DNA of 37,927 nucleotides from Hyphomonas beringensis (lineage in GTDB: Bacteria > Pseudomonadota > Alphaproteobacteria > Caulobacterales > Hyphomonadaceae): the NCBI RefSeq assembly GCF_000682755.1, contig NZ_AWFF01000045.1, forward strand, positions 1-37,927, read 5' to 3'. Both the position numbers and the translations under genes were made by a program. The first letter of the stretch is position 1, and every line of letters begins with the position of its first letter. A model generated the notes under the pieces. The model was not told the DNA's origin. It saw only the letters and a list, made by a program, of their open reading frames with translations, and did no database searches. Below, piece after piece: positions 1 to 8,365 of this stretch.

Positions 1-257
1 CTGGATTGGTATTGAATGAAGCAAAGCACGCACATATTTAATATGCACACTGACTAGAAAGAACGCCATATGTGCTGACCGTGATGCATCGGCACCTCAA
101 GAAACCGCCTGACTAACAAACCGCTGACGCGCTTAGGTCCGGTGGTCCGGCTCTGACTTTACAATCCAGCGGCAAGTTAGACTGGCCTCCATGGCACGGA
201 GACATTATCAAGAACTCCACCTACAATTCCATGTGGAACGGCAAAAGTCCGAGCTAG
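1..257. other. Left-edge stretch without a recognisable gene
   Basis: No reading frame of convincing length or composition is visible on either strand. The only structure I see is a short AT-rich palindrome at 33-45 (arms CATATT and AATATG around one base) within a GCAC-rich surround. The stretch lies downstream of the decayed protease-like gene and probably belongs to the same accessory segment. Confidence 0.4.
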
Positions 258-834
258 CTAGTCTACATAGTCCGGATCGCTGATCGTGTATTTTCCGCTG
301 GCCCGATCAATTTTGGGAAGGTCAAGCTTGTAGGTGTTTGTGACGCCGTAAGATTGCATGCTATCAACGCTTTTGAGCGGCCATTCCTTCGCCCAAACAA
401 TTCGCTCGTCAATGCCGGTTATTGAGAAGAAATTTTGATGATGCTCATACTCCAGCTGCGCGACTTCTGGCTTAGTCGGCTTTGGCGTGCGCTCGTCGGC
501 TGGCTGCGGACCCCCATGCCATCCGACAACGGCGTCTGCCATTACAATGCGATCATCCGTAGCCAGAAAGAAATAGTTCGCACACGACGAAAAGCAAATG
601 ACCGATGGAATCGCCACAGTTTCCTGGGGCAGCGAAGCAATTTGCATTCCGATCCTCGCGCCCCGCGTCGACCCACCCACCAAAACTCCGCATCACAACA
701 TACGTATAACTTGGGTCGATGCGCTGAAATTCAGTCACCATTTGCTCGTCGACGGCTCCCGACAAACACAGCGTGTCTGGGTCAGCCAAGTGTCTTACCC
801 ATGTCTCAGCTCCATATCTGAAGCCGGAACCAAC
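258..834 (-). pseudogene. Frameshifted ClpP-like (COG3904-type) exported serine-protease-fold protein
   Basis: Two overlapping minus-strand frames together give a ClpP/crotonase-fold protein. The upstream frame (to about 685) carries the strand after LCLSGAVDE and ends in the oxyanion-loop motif RSFGG. The downstream frame (from 683) continues with STRGARIGMQIA, then the CFSSCANYFFLA segment and VGWHGG. In this family the serine nucleophile lies in a C-x-S-x-C-A block like the one seen here. The break falls exactly on a doubled 4-base unit (CCCACCCA on the plus strand, 672-679); removing one copy restores RSFGGSTRGAR in one frame. The upstream frame has no good ATG (a TTG at 789, a stop at 835-837), so the N-terminus is also missing or in another frame. 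The family is inferred from motif pattern only. It is probably not functional unless the shift is a sequencing error. Confidence 0.6.
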
Positions 835-980
835 TCAAATAATGGACCACTTTTCTGGGAGCAGACCAAAACTCCTGAGTCCCGTGCAGCTTCGATCTGG
901 TCTATTTCGTTCTGGGTAAAAGCAAACACAATTATCTCCTGTCGACTAATTTGATGAAGGTGGGCATGATGGATTCCCAT
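795..980 (-). CDS. Short unassigned reading frame, possibly the displaced N-terminus of the ClpP-like gene
   Basis: A 61-codon frame overlaps the end of the lipoprotein gene and stops just before the protease-like frame becomes readable. It is in the same frame as the distal part of that gene (258-683). It could therefore be the original N-terminal part, separated by a second lesion near 800-835, or simply a chance frame. There is no signal peptide or recognisable motif. Confidence that it is an independent gene is low. Confidence 0.2.
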   Translation of the reverse strand: MGIHHAHLHQISRQEIIVFAFTQNEIDQIEAARDSGVLVCSQKSGPLFELVPASDMELRHG

Positions 981-1560
981 CAGGCTCGTTCAGCACTTGT
1001 CCTGACGACCAGCGGATGAGCGCCTCTTCCATCCCCGCGAGGAATTCCGGCACCTGGTCCCTGGTGATCGTCCTGCTGTCCAGTCGCATGCTCATCTCAA
1101 CACGATCAGTAATTTTTCTGAACGTCGACGTCTTACGGATTTTATGATCATATCCCGGCAGAGCCAGCTCGCTGACCGTAAAGTAGGCTGGCTTTCCAAG
1201 GAATTCGCCAATCTGCAGAGCTGACGAATTTGCCAGTCGTTCCGCTTTCTGTGCTGCGGTCTCCTCTTGTCGCCCGCTCTCCCCCTCGCCTTCAACTGCC
1301 TCCATGAAGAAAGACCCGACAAGCTCGCTCCCGTCTGGGGCCTGAACCGCAAATTCATGCTTTGACGTCCAGCCGAACGTATCGACACTGAGCTCAGAAT
1401 TGCTCTGGTTCAACAGCCAGCGCCCATCCGCCCCGAATTGAATCGCCTCTTCGCTGGGAATGGTAAGCCGGAGGTCCCCAATACAAATATGGTAGGCTTC
1501 GATAGCAGCGCGCTCCTTCCCTTTGGAAGACCGCTCACACCCGCTCAGCAATAGAGCCAC
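946..1560 (-). CDS. Putative outer-membrane or periplasmic lipoprotein, signal peptide apparently frameshifted
   Basis: The open frame begins MALLLSGCERSS, and LLSGC is a lipobox with the acceptor cysteine at residue 8. That leaves far too short a signal peptide. Reading upstream in the same frame gives TLSIAVALLLSGC but no start codon before a stop. A GTG at 1588 has a good GGAG Shine-Dalgarno and encodes MKPW in another frame. Removing one base at about 1575-1582 would join the two into an ordinary lipoprotein signal. The mature part (about 195 residues) is hydrophilic, with no family that I recognise. It has an acidic stretch near the middle and a YFTVSELALPGYD segment. It is adjacent to the decayed ClpP-like gene on the same strand and ends just upstream of it. 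Either the gene is inactive or the base is an error. Confidence 0.5.
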   Translation of the reverse strand: MALLLSGCERSSKGKERAAIEAYHICIGDLRLTIPSEEAIQFGADGRWLLNQSNSELSVDTFGWTSKHEFAVQAPDGSELVGSFFMEAVEGEGESGRQEETAAQKAERLANSSALQIGEFLGKPAYFTVSELALPGYDHKIRKTSTFRKITDRVEMSMRLDSRTITRDQVPEFLAGMEEALIRWSSGQVLNEPDGNPSCPPSSN

Positions 1561-1588
1561 GGCAATCGAGAGTGTGCCATGGCTTCAC

Positions 1589-1958
1589 GGCTACTCCAAG
1601 CAAAAAAAACAATCTAAACACGAATTAAATATACTTCTACGGGACACATACATTTTATCGGCGGTCCCGAGACCAAAATATTGCGCAATTGCTGCACGCA
1701 CAATTGAATGCCTTTGCACGGAGTGAGTTGGTTCAGCGACGCGGGCCTCTAAAAGCCGCTACCCTTGGTAGTGGTCTGCCACACAGATCACTGAGAAAGA
1801 CAAAACCATACAAATATGCCCACCCGGGCGTTCAAAACACGGCGTCTCCCGCAATAGCGGGACGATCTCCCGCCCATCTGGCGCCTGAAATTCCGCACCG
1901 CGGGAGAGCCGAATGGTGTCTTCAATTGCCAGCGCGAACGATCAGAATACCTTGAGCG
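1589..1958. other. Gene-poor stretch inside the accessory segment
   Basis: About 370 bases with no gene that I can support. The part at 1600-1690 is clearly AT-richer than the flanking core genome (an A-run at 1602-1609). The rest is GC-rich on both strands and gives only short overlapping frames. It lies between the lipoprotein gene and the recombinase stub and may contain decayed sequence of the recombinase or a neighbour. Confidence 0.4.
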
Positions 1959-2144
1959 TCATTGGTCTGCTTCTGCGAGGCCATTACGCCGCATCATCGC
2001 AACTTCGAGGGACTGGGTGCGCAGTGCGATCTGGATCACGCAGCGCTTGTCCACCTCCTGAAAGCGGGTCGGAACACGCCGCACATAGTGCCACCAGCCG
2101 CCGCGGTCCTTTAGAAATTTTGATCCAAGTGAGAAATGCTTCAT
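1959..2144 (-). pseudogene. N-terminal stub of a DUF6538-type tyrosine recombinase (integrase)
   Basis: The 61-residue frame starts at an ATG and reads like the N-terminal domain of alphaproteobacterial phage/island integrases: a basic start, then RGGWWHYVRRVPTRF, then a SLxT-like region (ALRTQSLEVA) and an arginine-rich helix. Complete members run to several hundred residues and end in the R-H-R-Y catalytic domain. Here a stop at 1959 cuts the protein after the N-terminal domain, and I see no catalytic part in the other frames downstream. It points away from tRNA-Asp, whose 3' end is about 140 bases away. That is the usual position of an integrase beside its attachment site, so this stub probably marks the old integration boundary of the segment to its left. 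Confidence 0.65.
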
Positions 2145-2150
2145 CGCCGT

Positions 2151-2197
2151 TTGTAGTGCAAAAAGTTTGCATTTTGTGGTGCAAATTGTAGTGCACG
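2151..2197. repeat. Short direct repeats upstream of the integrase stub
   Basis: Three 12-base copies on the plus strand, TTGTAGTGCAAA (2151), TTGTGGTGCAAA (2174) and TTGTAGTGCACG (2186), with a more degenerate TTTGCA in between. On the minus strand they read TGCACYACAA and lie directly before the stub's ATG. Their place between integrase and tRNA fits recombinase arm-type or operator sites, but this is inference. Confidence 0.55.
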
Positions 2198-2283
2198 ACC
2201 GGCGAAAAGGCCTGAAGACCCGAGGGCTTCTCCAGTATTTTCAATGATTTCAACTGATCTGGTAGTCACCATCTAGAGAGAAA

Positions 2284-2360
2284 TGGCGCGAGTGACGGGG
2301 CTCGAACCCGCGACCTCCGGCGTGACAGGCCGGCACTCTAACCAGCTGAGCTACACCCGC
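2284..2360 (-). tRNA. tRNA-Asp (anticodon GTC)
   Basis: Read on the minus strand, the gene has the acceptor GCGGGTG pairing with CACTCGC, T8-A9, a D arm with GCTC, an anticodon stem CCGGC/GCCGG around the loop CTGTCAC (anticodon GTC), and a T arm GCGGGTTCGAGCCCCGT. It ends with discriminator G and an encoded CCA at 2284-2286. Its 3' end faces the accessory segment with the integrase stub, so it is the likely attachment site. Confidence 0.95.
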
Positions 2361-2392
2361 GCATTTCTGGCACCGCTTGGCGGCGAGCGGTC

Positions 2393-2421
2393 TCTCTAAT
2401 CAAGGCCGGTTGCCCGGTCAA
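2393..2421 (-). promoter_or_regulatory. Probable sigma-70 promoter of tRNA-Asp
   Basis: On the minus strand a TTGACC (-35, 2416-2421) is followed after 17 bases by TAGAGA (-10, 2393-2398). The mature tRNA 5' end is 33 bases downstream of the -10 box, leaving a short leader. The assignment rests on box match and spacing only. Confidence 0.6.
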
Positions 2422-2521
2422 GCACGGAAGTTCACGCAAAATGTATTATACTGCATTTAAAGTCATTTCCTCGACACATTGTCGGCCATTATACCGCTGA
2501 AAAGCCTGAAAGACCCGATTC

Positions 2522-5050
2522 ATGAAACGCATTCTTCTTATCTGTGGCGCTGTGCTGGCGGTGCTGCTGATCGCCGCGCTGACAGTGCCCTTCTTTGTCC
2601 CGAAATCGGCCTACAAGACCCGGATTGAAACGGCTGCAACCAACGCCCTCAACCGGGATGTAGAGCTGACGGGCGATGTCTCCATATCGATCTTCCCGCG
2701 CATCTCGGCCAGCATTGACGGTGTGACCGTCGCGAACCCTGAAGGCTTCGCCCGTGAGGACATGATCAAGGCGGGGGAATTGCGCGGATCGGTCAAATGG
2801 CTGCCCCTGTTGTCAGGCAAGGTGGATGTGCAGCAAATCACCTTTGTTGACGCGGATGTCTTCCTGCAAAAGCGCGCAGATGGGGAAACCAACTGGCAGT
2901 TCGGCACCGGCAAAGCCGAGGAGAAAAAAACCGCGTCTGAAGGAGGCGGCAGCGTAAAGGCCAGTATCGACCATGCCCGCCTGCAGAATGCCTCCCTGAC
3001 CTATCAGGATGATTCAAGCGGCAAGACGTATGAGCTGAAGGATTTCAATCTTCAGGCCAGCCTGCGGGACATGGACAAGCCCCTCGCCGCGGATGCGGAC
3101 GGCAAGTTTCAGGACCACGCCTTTGACCTCAGCCTTGAACTTGATTCGCCCGACTCGCTGCTGACGAATGCGCCGACCGAAGCGCTGCTGATGTTCGAGA
3201 TGGGCGACATTGGCAAGATCTCGTTCCAGGGCACGCTGCAGCTGGGTGACAATGGCAATGTGGATGGCGGCCTGCGATTCTCTTCCGGCAATCTGCCTGA
3301 ACTCATCGCCTTCACGGGAATCACGCCGCCCGTGAATGTCGAACCGTTGGGCACGGCAAATATTGTGGCGAAAGTCTCCGGTCCGCTTTCCGCGCTTGTC
3401 ATTGATTTTGAGCAGATGGGCGTGAAGAGTGACGTACTGATGGCGAACTATACCGGGAAAGTGACGCTCGGTGAGCCCATGAGCCTGGACGGACAGCTTT
3501 CCGTGGATAGCGCACAAGCCGGTGAACTGACCCGCGAGTTGGGCCTGGAGATTCCCGCAAGCTCTGCACTTGAGAAGGTCAAGGTGAGCAGCAAGATCAA
3601 AGGCCCCGTCGATGCGCTGGTCCTGTCAAACATCAGCGCCAATCATACCGGAGCCCTGCTGAACGCGACCTATTATGGCGATGTCTCTCTGGCAGGGAAT
3701 GGCCGCATTGATGGCAACATAGATGCCAAGAGCGATAAGCTGCGCGATCTGCTAAAGGCCGCAGATGTGGACCTGCCCCCTGGCGAAACGCTCCAGCGCT
3801 TCAGCACCAAAGGGGATATTTCCGGCACCTTCCAAGCGCTGACGATCAACAAGCTGAATTTCGCGCTGGATGACATCACCGCAACCGGCACAGCAGGCGT
3901 CAACCTGTCCGGCGACAAGCCGCGCCTGACCGGAAACCTCGATATGGGGAATTTGGACCTGACTCCCTTCCTGAGCAGTGAGGAGGCCGCCACAGAGGAC
4001 AAGCCGGCGAGCACGGGATGGAGCAAGGAGCCCCTGGATCTTGCCGGCCTGAAAAGCGTCAACGCAGACCTCAACATACACGCAAATACGCTGACCCTTG
4101 GCGAGGTGAAGCTGACTGACGCAGTTCTCGTCGCCAAGCTGCTTGACGGAAAGCTTACCGCAGACCTTTCGAAATTTGGGGCGTTTGGTGGCAACTGGGC
4201 TGGCAAGATGATTGTTGATGCTCGCCAGGCAAAACCTGCAGTCGCCTTTGACATGACGGGCAACAACGTCCTCATGTCGGACATGCTGGGCACACTGGCC
4301 AGCTTTGACCGGCTGACCGGCAAAGGGGAGTTGTCGCTCGATGCGAGCGGATCTGGCGACTCGATTGATGAGATCATGAACGCCCTCGATGGTAAGGTCT
4401 CCGCCAACCTTGAAGACGGCGCCCTGAAAGGAATCAATGTCGCCCAGCTGGTGCGCACGGCCTCTTCCCTGAAGAGCGCGCTGTCCAGCGGTGGCCTGGC
4501 TGGACTGGACCTCAGCTCTGCCGTCTCCTCCAGCGCCGAAACGGACTTCACCAATTTCGACACGATCCTCACCATCAACAAGGGTGTGGCCAATGTGGAC
4601 GTCATGAAGCTGCTGAACCCGGTTCTTGGTGTGGATGGTAGCGGCAAGATCAATCTGGGGGGCCAGTCCCTCGACCTGCGCCTGGCGACCAGTATCGACA
4701 AGAGTGGCAAGGGTGATGGAAGTGTCGTTCAGTTGAATGGCATTCCGGTGCCTATCCGCGTGTCAGGCAGCTGGACAAATGTGAAGGTCTCTCCGGATCT
4801 GAGTGGTGTCCAGTCGGCGCTGGAAGCAGAGCTTGGCAATCGCCTGCGTGATGAGCTGACAAAGCGCCTTGGAGGAGGAGACGGGTCTTCTGACGAATCC
4901 TCAAACGGTACGGAGGATGTTATCAACGGCATCCTGGGTATTCAGAACAAGGACGAAGCCGACACGAATGAAGCTGATCAGAAAAGCGATGAAGACAAAG
5001 CCATCGAAGCGATTGGCAATCTGTTTGGCCGCAAGTCCAATGAAGACTGA
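2522..5050 (+). CDS. AsmA-family inner-membrane-anchored envelope protein
   Basis: An 842-residue protein with one N-terminal membrane anchor (about residues 4-26, after MKR) and a very long periplasmic part. The first 150 residues match the AsmA N-terminal domain: VELTGDVSISIFPRISASIDGV and a VKWLPLLSGKVDVQQI segment. The region from about 560 to 740 is the AsmA_2-type C-terminal domain (GKGELSLDASGSGDSIDEIMNALDG-like repeats). The protein ends in a low-complexity acidic tail (about residues 775-842). AsmA-like proteins form long beta-groove bridges thought to move phospholipid or otherwise support outer-membrane biogenesis. It is a single gene, separated from tRNA-Asp by 160 bases. The ATG fits the start of the signal anchor although the Shine-Dalgarno is weak. 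Confidence 0.88.
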   Translation: MKRILLICGAVLAVLLIAALTVPFFVPKSAYKTRIETAATNALNRDVELTGDVSISIFPRISASIDGVTVANPEGFAREDMIKAGELRGSVKWLPLLSGKVDVQQITFVDADVFLQKRADGETNWQFGTGKAEEKKTASEGGGSVKASIDHARLQNASLTYQDDSSGKTYELKDFNLQASLRDMDKPLAADADGKFQDHAFDLSLELDSPDSLLTNAPTEALLMFEMGDIGKISFQGTLQLGDNGNVDGGLRFSSGNLPELIAFTGITPPVNVEPLGTANIVAKVSGPLSALVIDFEQMGVKSDVLMANYTGKVTLGEPMSLDGQLSVDSAQAGELTRELGLEIPASSALEKVKVSSKIKGPVDALVLSNISANHTGALLNATYYGDVSLAGNGRIDGNIDAKSDKLRDLLKAADVDLPPGETLQRFSTKGDISGTFQALTINKLNFALDDITATGTAGVNLSGDKPRLTGNLDMGNLDLTPFLSSEEAATEDKPASTGWSKEPLDLAGLKSVNADLNIHANTLTLGEVKLTDAVLVAKLLDGKLTADLSKFGAFGGNWAGKMIVDARQAKPAVAFDMTGNNVLMSDMLGTLASFDRLTGKGELSLDASGSGDSIDEIMNALDGKVSANLEDGALKGINVAQLVRTASSLKSALSSGGLAGLDLSSAVSSSAETDFTNFDTILTINKGVANVDVMKLLNPVLGVDGSGKINLGGQSLDLRLATSIDKSGKGDGSVVQLNGIPVPIRVSGSWTNVKVSPDLSGVQSALEAELGNRLRDELTKRLGGGDGSSDESSNGTEDVINGILGIQNKDEADTNEADQKSDEDKAIEAIGNLFGRKSNED

Positions 5051-5063
5051 GCCCGCCAGATAC

Positions 5064-5092
5064 AAAAAGAGGGGGGCCTCATGGCTCCCCTC
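5064..5092 (-). terminator. Intrinsic terminator of the GGDEF-EAL gene
   Basis: A 10-bp stem (GAGGGGGGCC with GGCTCCCCTC, one G-T pair, loop TCAT, 5069-5092). In the minus direction it is followed by TCTTTTT (A-run at 5064-5068 on the plus strand). It lies between the convergent ends of the AsmA gene and the GGDEF-EAL gene; the hairpin may also stop plus-strand transcription, but the T-tract serves the minus strand. Confidence 0.75.
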
Positions 5093-5120
5093 ACCTATTC
5101 TCCGAAAAGCCCGGATGTAA

Positions 5121-7442
5121 TCAGCTGGCTCTTTCGGCAGCCCGCATGTCAGAGGCGCGGCGATACATGAAATCGCGCTGGTCCTGGATCAGGGTGACTT
5201 TCTCCTTCACCTTCTTCAACTCGATCATGTGTTGCAGCTTTTCAAGCGGCTGCGCCCGGCTGATGAAGAAGCCTTGAAGTTCATCGCAACCGCAATCGCG
5301 CAGGAAGTCTGCCTGATAGCGCGTCTCGACGCCCTCTGCCGTGCAACGCATGCCAAGGGACTTGGCCAGCGACAGCGTCGCCACAGCGATGGACCGGCTG
5401 TCAGAGCGCGTTTCAATATCCCGCACAAAACTCTTGTCGATCTTGATGCGGTCGAACGGGAAGCGGCGCAGATATGAGAGGGATGAATAGCCCGTACCGA
5501 AATCGTCTAGGGCGATGCGAATGCCGAGATCCTTTAGTTGGTGAAGGCGCTGGAGCGTAAACTCGGTATCCGACATCAGCACATTTTCGGTGATCTCAAG
5601 TTCGAGGCGTGTTGGATCTATATTGTTGGCTGCGATCGCATGCACGATGGTCGGGATCAAATTCGCCGAATGGATCTGGACCGGAGAAATGTTCACCGAG
5701 ACACGAATATGCTCTGGCAATTTACGAGCTTCTGACATGGCGGCCCGTAAAACCCAGTCACCGATCCGCGTGATCAGACCATTGTCTTCGGCATGCTCGA
5801 TAAACTCACCCGGATAGACCAGACCGCGCGTCGGATGCTGCCAGCGTACGAGCGTCTCGCAACCGACAATTTCATGCGTATGCGCATTAACTTGCGGCTG
5901 GAAGTAAACCTTGAACTCATTCTCATTGACAGCGTGATGCAGGTCAGATTCCACCTGCAGGCGCGCCCGAGCGCGGTCGTCCAGCTCCTGCGTGAACATG
6001 CACCAATTGGCCTTGCCCACTTTCTTGGCCTGGTAAAGGGCCAGATCAGCGTGCTTGAGAAGAATCCGGGAGTCCGTTGTCTCTTCATCGAACAGGCGAA
6101 CGCCGACAGAGGCTGAACAATTCGCCGTAGATCCCCACAGATCATATGGCTCACTCAGATAATCCGTCAGCTTGTCCAGAAAGACTTCGAGTTGGCCATC
6201 TGCCGGGCGTTCAACGATCAAGGCGAACTCGTCACCACTGATCCGCGCCACGACATCGCGCTCATCACAGACTTCCTGAAGACGGGCCGCAACATGTTGC
6301 AACAGCTCGTCCCCTGCCGGGTGGCCAAGCGTGTCGTTCACCCATTTGAAATTGTCGAGGTCCAGCCAGACAAGCGCGCGGCTCATCTGCGGCGTTAGTG
6401 GCTTGCGCATGACCTTTTCGAGTTGCTCTTGCATGCTTACCCGGTTCGGCAGTCCCGTCAGGCCATCATAGTGGGCCATATAGGCGATGCGGTCTTCAAT
6501 CTCCTTGGACTGTGTGATGTCCTTGGCGACCCCGCGAAACCCCTTGAAGGCGCCGTCCTCATAGATCGGTTTACCGGTGAGGGACCACCAGCGGTCATCT
6601 CCCTCATTCTCCACCTTCAGGACCAGATCGCGAAAGCTCTCCTTGCGCATCAGACTGGTTTCCAGAACCCAGGCAGACTCATCAGGGTGAAACAGAGAGA
6701 CCAGATTGTTACCGATCATGACATTGTTGTTCTCATGCTCGACGCCTTCCGCAGCGAGCGGAATGTCCATCAGAACGCCATACGTATTGGTCTGCCACAG
6801 CCAGTCTGACGTACTTTCCTCGAAATCACGCAGAAGCAGCGATATGACCTGGGACTGTTCCTTGACGGCCGCTGCGCTCAAATGCTGCTCGATAAACTGT
6901 TCATGGCTCCAACGCACTGCCAGCATCAGAACGCCGACATAGACAAAGCACAGAACCGCAGCGAACTGATTCTGCGGGTCCCCGGTGAGCATCATTGATA
7001 TGGCAAAACCCAGGCCGATCGGCACCAAGAAGGCACACGCGGACGCGGGAATACGGGATTGTAGAAATGAACCGGCGAACATGATTCCGGCCAGTTGGAT
7101 GCCTAAGACCATCAGCCCCTGACTGTTCGCCGTGTGAGCCACCAGAAAAGGCACGATGCCCCAGATCAATCCATGGGACAGCGACAGCCTGACGTAGAAC
7201 CTCAGTGCCTTGGAGGCCGACACATTCGAGCGGTCGAGATACTTTTTCCTTGCGACGCCGATGACATTCGTGACGCCAACAACCGTCGCCCAGATCAGCA
7301 CATTTTGAAAAGCGGATGTATTGCGGAAGCAGAACAGGACAATCGCCACATTCATGATGCTGGTCAGGAACATGATCGTGGTAAGCTGTCTCACAAAAGA
7401 AAGCTGTTTCAGCTTCAAATCATGGGCGTACTGTTCGCTCAT
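5121..7442 (-). CDS. Membrane-bound PAS-GGDEF-EAL cyclic-di-GMP signalling protein
   Basis: A 773-residue protein from the ATG that gives MSEQYAHDLK; a longer frame upstream has no better ribosome site. There are about six transmembrane segments in residues 15-180, a PAS domain (about 195-305), a GGDEF domain (about 320-480) and an EAL domain (about 495-745). The cyclase signature is SGDEF rather than GGDEF, preceded by DLDNFKWVND. The phosphodiesterase signature is ETLVRW rather than EALLRW. Its other catalytic blocks are present: EITENVL, DDFGTGYSS, KIDKSF and QGFFISR. By family knowledge, the EAL domain is likely to hydrolyse cyclic-di-GMP, and the GGDEF domain may be weak, active or regulatory. 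It is a monocistronic gene, with its own terminator shared with the convergent AsmA gene. Confidence 0.92.
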   Translation of the reverse strand: MSEQYAHDLKLKQLSFVRQLTTIMFLTSIMNVAIVLFCFRNTSAFQNVLIWATVVGVTNVIGVARKKYLDRSNVSASKALRFYVRLSLSHGLIWGIVPFLVAHTANSQGLMVLGIQLAGIMFAGSFLQSRIPASACAFLVPIGLGFAISMMLTGDPQNQFAAVLCFVYVGVLMLAVRWSHEQFIEQHLSAAAVKEQSQVISLLLRDFEESTSDWLWQTNTYGVLMDIPLAAEGVEHENNNVMIGNNLVSLFHPDESAWVLETSLMRKESFRDLVLKVENEGDDRWWSLTGKPIYEDGAFKGFRGVAKDITQSKEIEDRIAYMAHYDGLTGLPNRVSMQEQLEKVMRKPLTPQMSRALVWLDLDNFKWVNDTLGHPAGDELLQHVAARLQEVCDERDVVARISGDEFALIVERPADGQLEVFLDKLTDYLSEPYDLWGSTANCSASVGVRLFDEETTDSRILLKHADLALYQAKKVGKANWCMFTQELDDRARARLQVESDLHHAVNENEFKVYFQPQVNAHTHEIVGCETLVRWQHPTRGLVYPGEFIEHAEDNGLITRIGDWVLRAAMSEARKLPEHIRVSVNISPVQIHSANLIPTIVHAIAANNIDPTRLELEITENVLMSDTEFTLQRLHQLKDLGIRIALDDFGTGYSSLSYLRRFPFDRIKIDKSFVRDIETRSDSRSIAVATLSLAKSLGMRCTAEGVETRYQADFLRDCGCDELQGFFISRAQPLEKLQHMIELKKVKEKVTLIQDQRDFMYRRASDMRAAERAS

Positions 7443-7693
7443 CTTACAGTCGCCTACCAAGCCGGCGATCGATCCAGTGCTGGCGTTGCCCCAACCCATA
7501 ATTGTCATCGTCCACCCTGCTCCGTCACATCCTGTCACGATTGCGAATGGATACGAGCTAACAGCAGGTCATGAACATGAAAGTATCCGCCGCTTTTAAA
7601 TTGAAGAGAGCGGATTAATGAGCATCTGGCGCATAAATACGGGATATCTGTAAAAACGCTTACATTACAGACCCCTACACCAACCCGTCATGC

Positions 7694-8365
7694 TTAATAG
7701 GAATTCGTCAGAACGTACTCGATATTCTGCCCGCGTGCAGTAAATGCCAACTTCACCCAGCGGCCGGCTTCATCGTACCAGAGCGTCACATCGATATCGG
7801 AATCCATCAGATATTTGGTTGCCTGAATCGGCTCGCCTGCGGCCTCGATGGTCTCTATGCCTTGATCGGAAACGGAAACTTTCAGGATTTCCCCGTCTTC
7901 GGTGGACAGCAATTCGCTGGCGCGTGTCTGGGCAAAATTCCAGTGGCTGGAAGGCAGGATCTTGCCGTCGACATCACCCTGAAATTCTGTGCCATTAACG
8001 TCCAGCATCTTGCCTTCACGTTCGGCTTCAACCTGCCCCTTTTCGCCGTCATCATTCACGCGGCCTTCCAGTGAGACGAGTTCACCGTCCTGCCAGACTT
8101 CCGTGGCATCAAGATTGTAGCGAAACAGCGTGATCGGCCCGAGCCCGGCCTTCAGATCCACCTTGGACCGCGCGATCAGACGCCCGTCCGCATCTCGGTC
8201 AAAGCTGACGGTGTGGCTGCCAAAGGGTTTTCCCTGTCTCAGCACATCAAACTGGATCACATCACCTGACTGCGGGCTCCATTTCGGGGTTTCGGTCTTC
8301 GCCTCTGCCGCACCGGCCATCATGGTAGCCCCCATCAGAAAACTCACTGCAATACGCTTGGTCAT
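7694..8365 (-). CDS. DUF6134-family exported protein
   Basis: A 223-residue protein starting at the ATG that gives MTKRIAVSFLMG, with a strong GGAGG site 8-12 bases upstream. A signal peptide ends about AGAAEA|KTETP. The mature part is beta-rich, with the pattern FDVLRQGKPFGSHTVSF, then RSKVDLKAGLGPITLFRY and a C-terminal WYDEAGRWVKLAFTARG. This is the DUF6134 pattern, resembling lipid- or hydrophobe-binding beta-barrel folds of the periplasm; no function is established that I know of. Its start codon overlaps the stop of the cupin gene (ATGA, 8362-8365), so the two are translated together and probably act together. Confidence 0.8.
   Translation of the reverse strand: MTKRIAVSFLMGATMMAGAAEAKTETPKWSPQSGDVIQFDVLRQGKPFGSHTVSFDRDADGRLIARSKVDLKAGLGPITLFRYNLDATEVWQDGELVSLEGRVNDDGEKGQVEAEREGKMLDVNGTEFQGDVDGKILPSSHWNFAQTRASELLSTEDGEILKVSVSDQGIETIEAAGEPIQATKYLMDSDIDVTLWYDEAGRWVKLAFTARGQNIEYVLTNSY

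Noticed and set aside
3673..4710. A 345-codon minus-strand frame within the AsmA-like gene
   Set aside because: Serine/proline-rich low-complexity translation and no start signal; it is a shadow of the AsmA frame.
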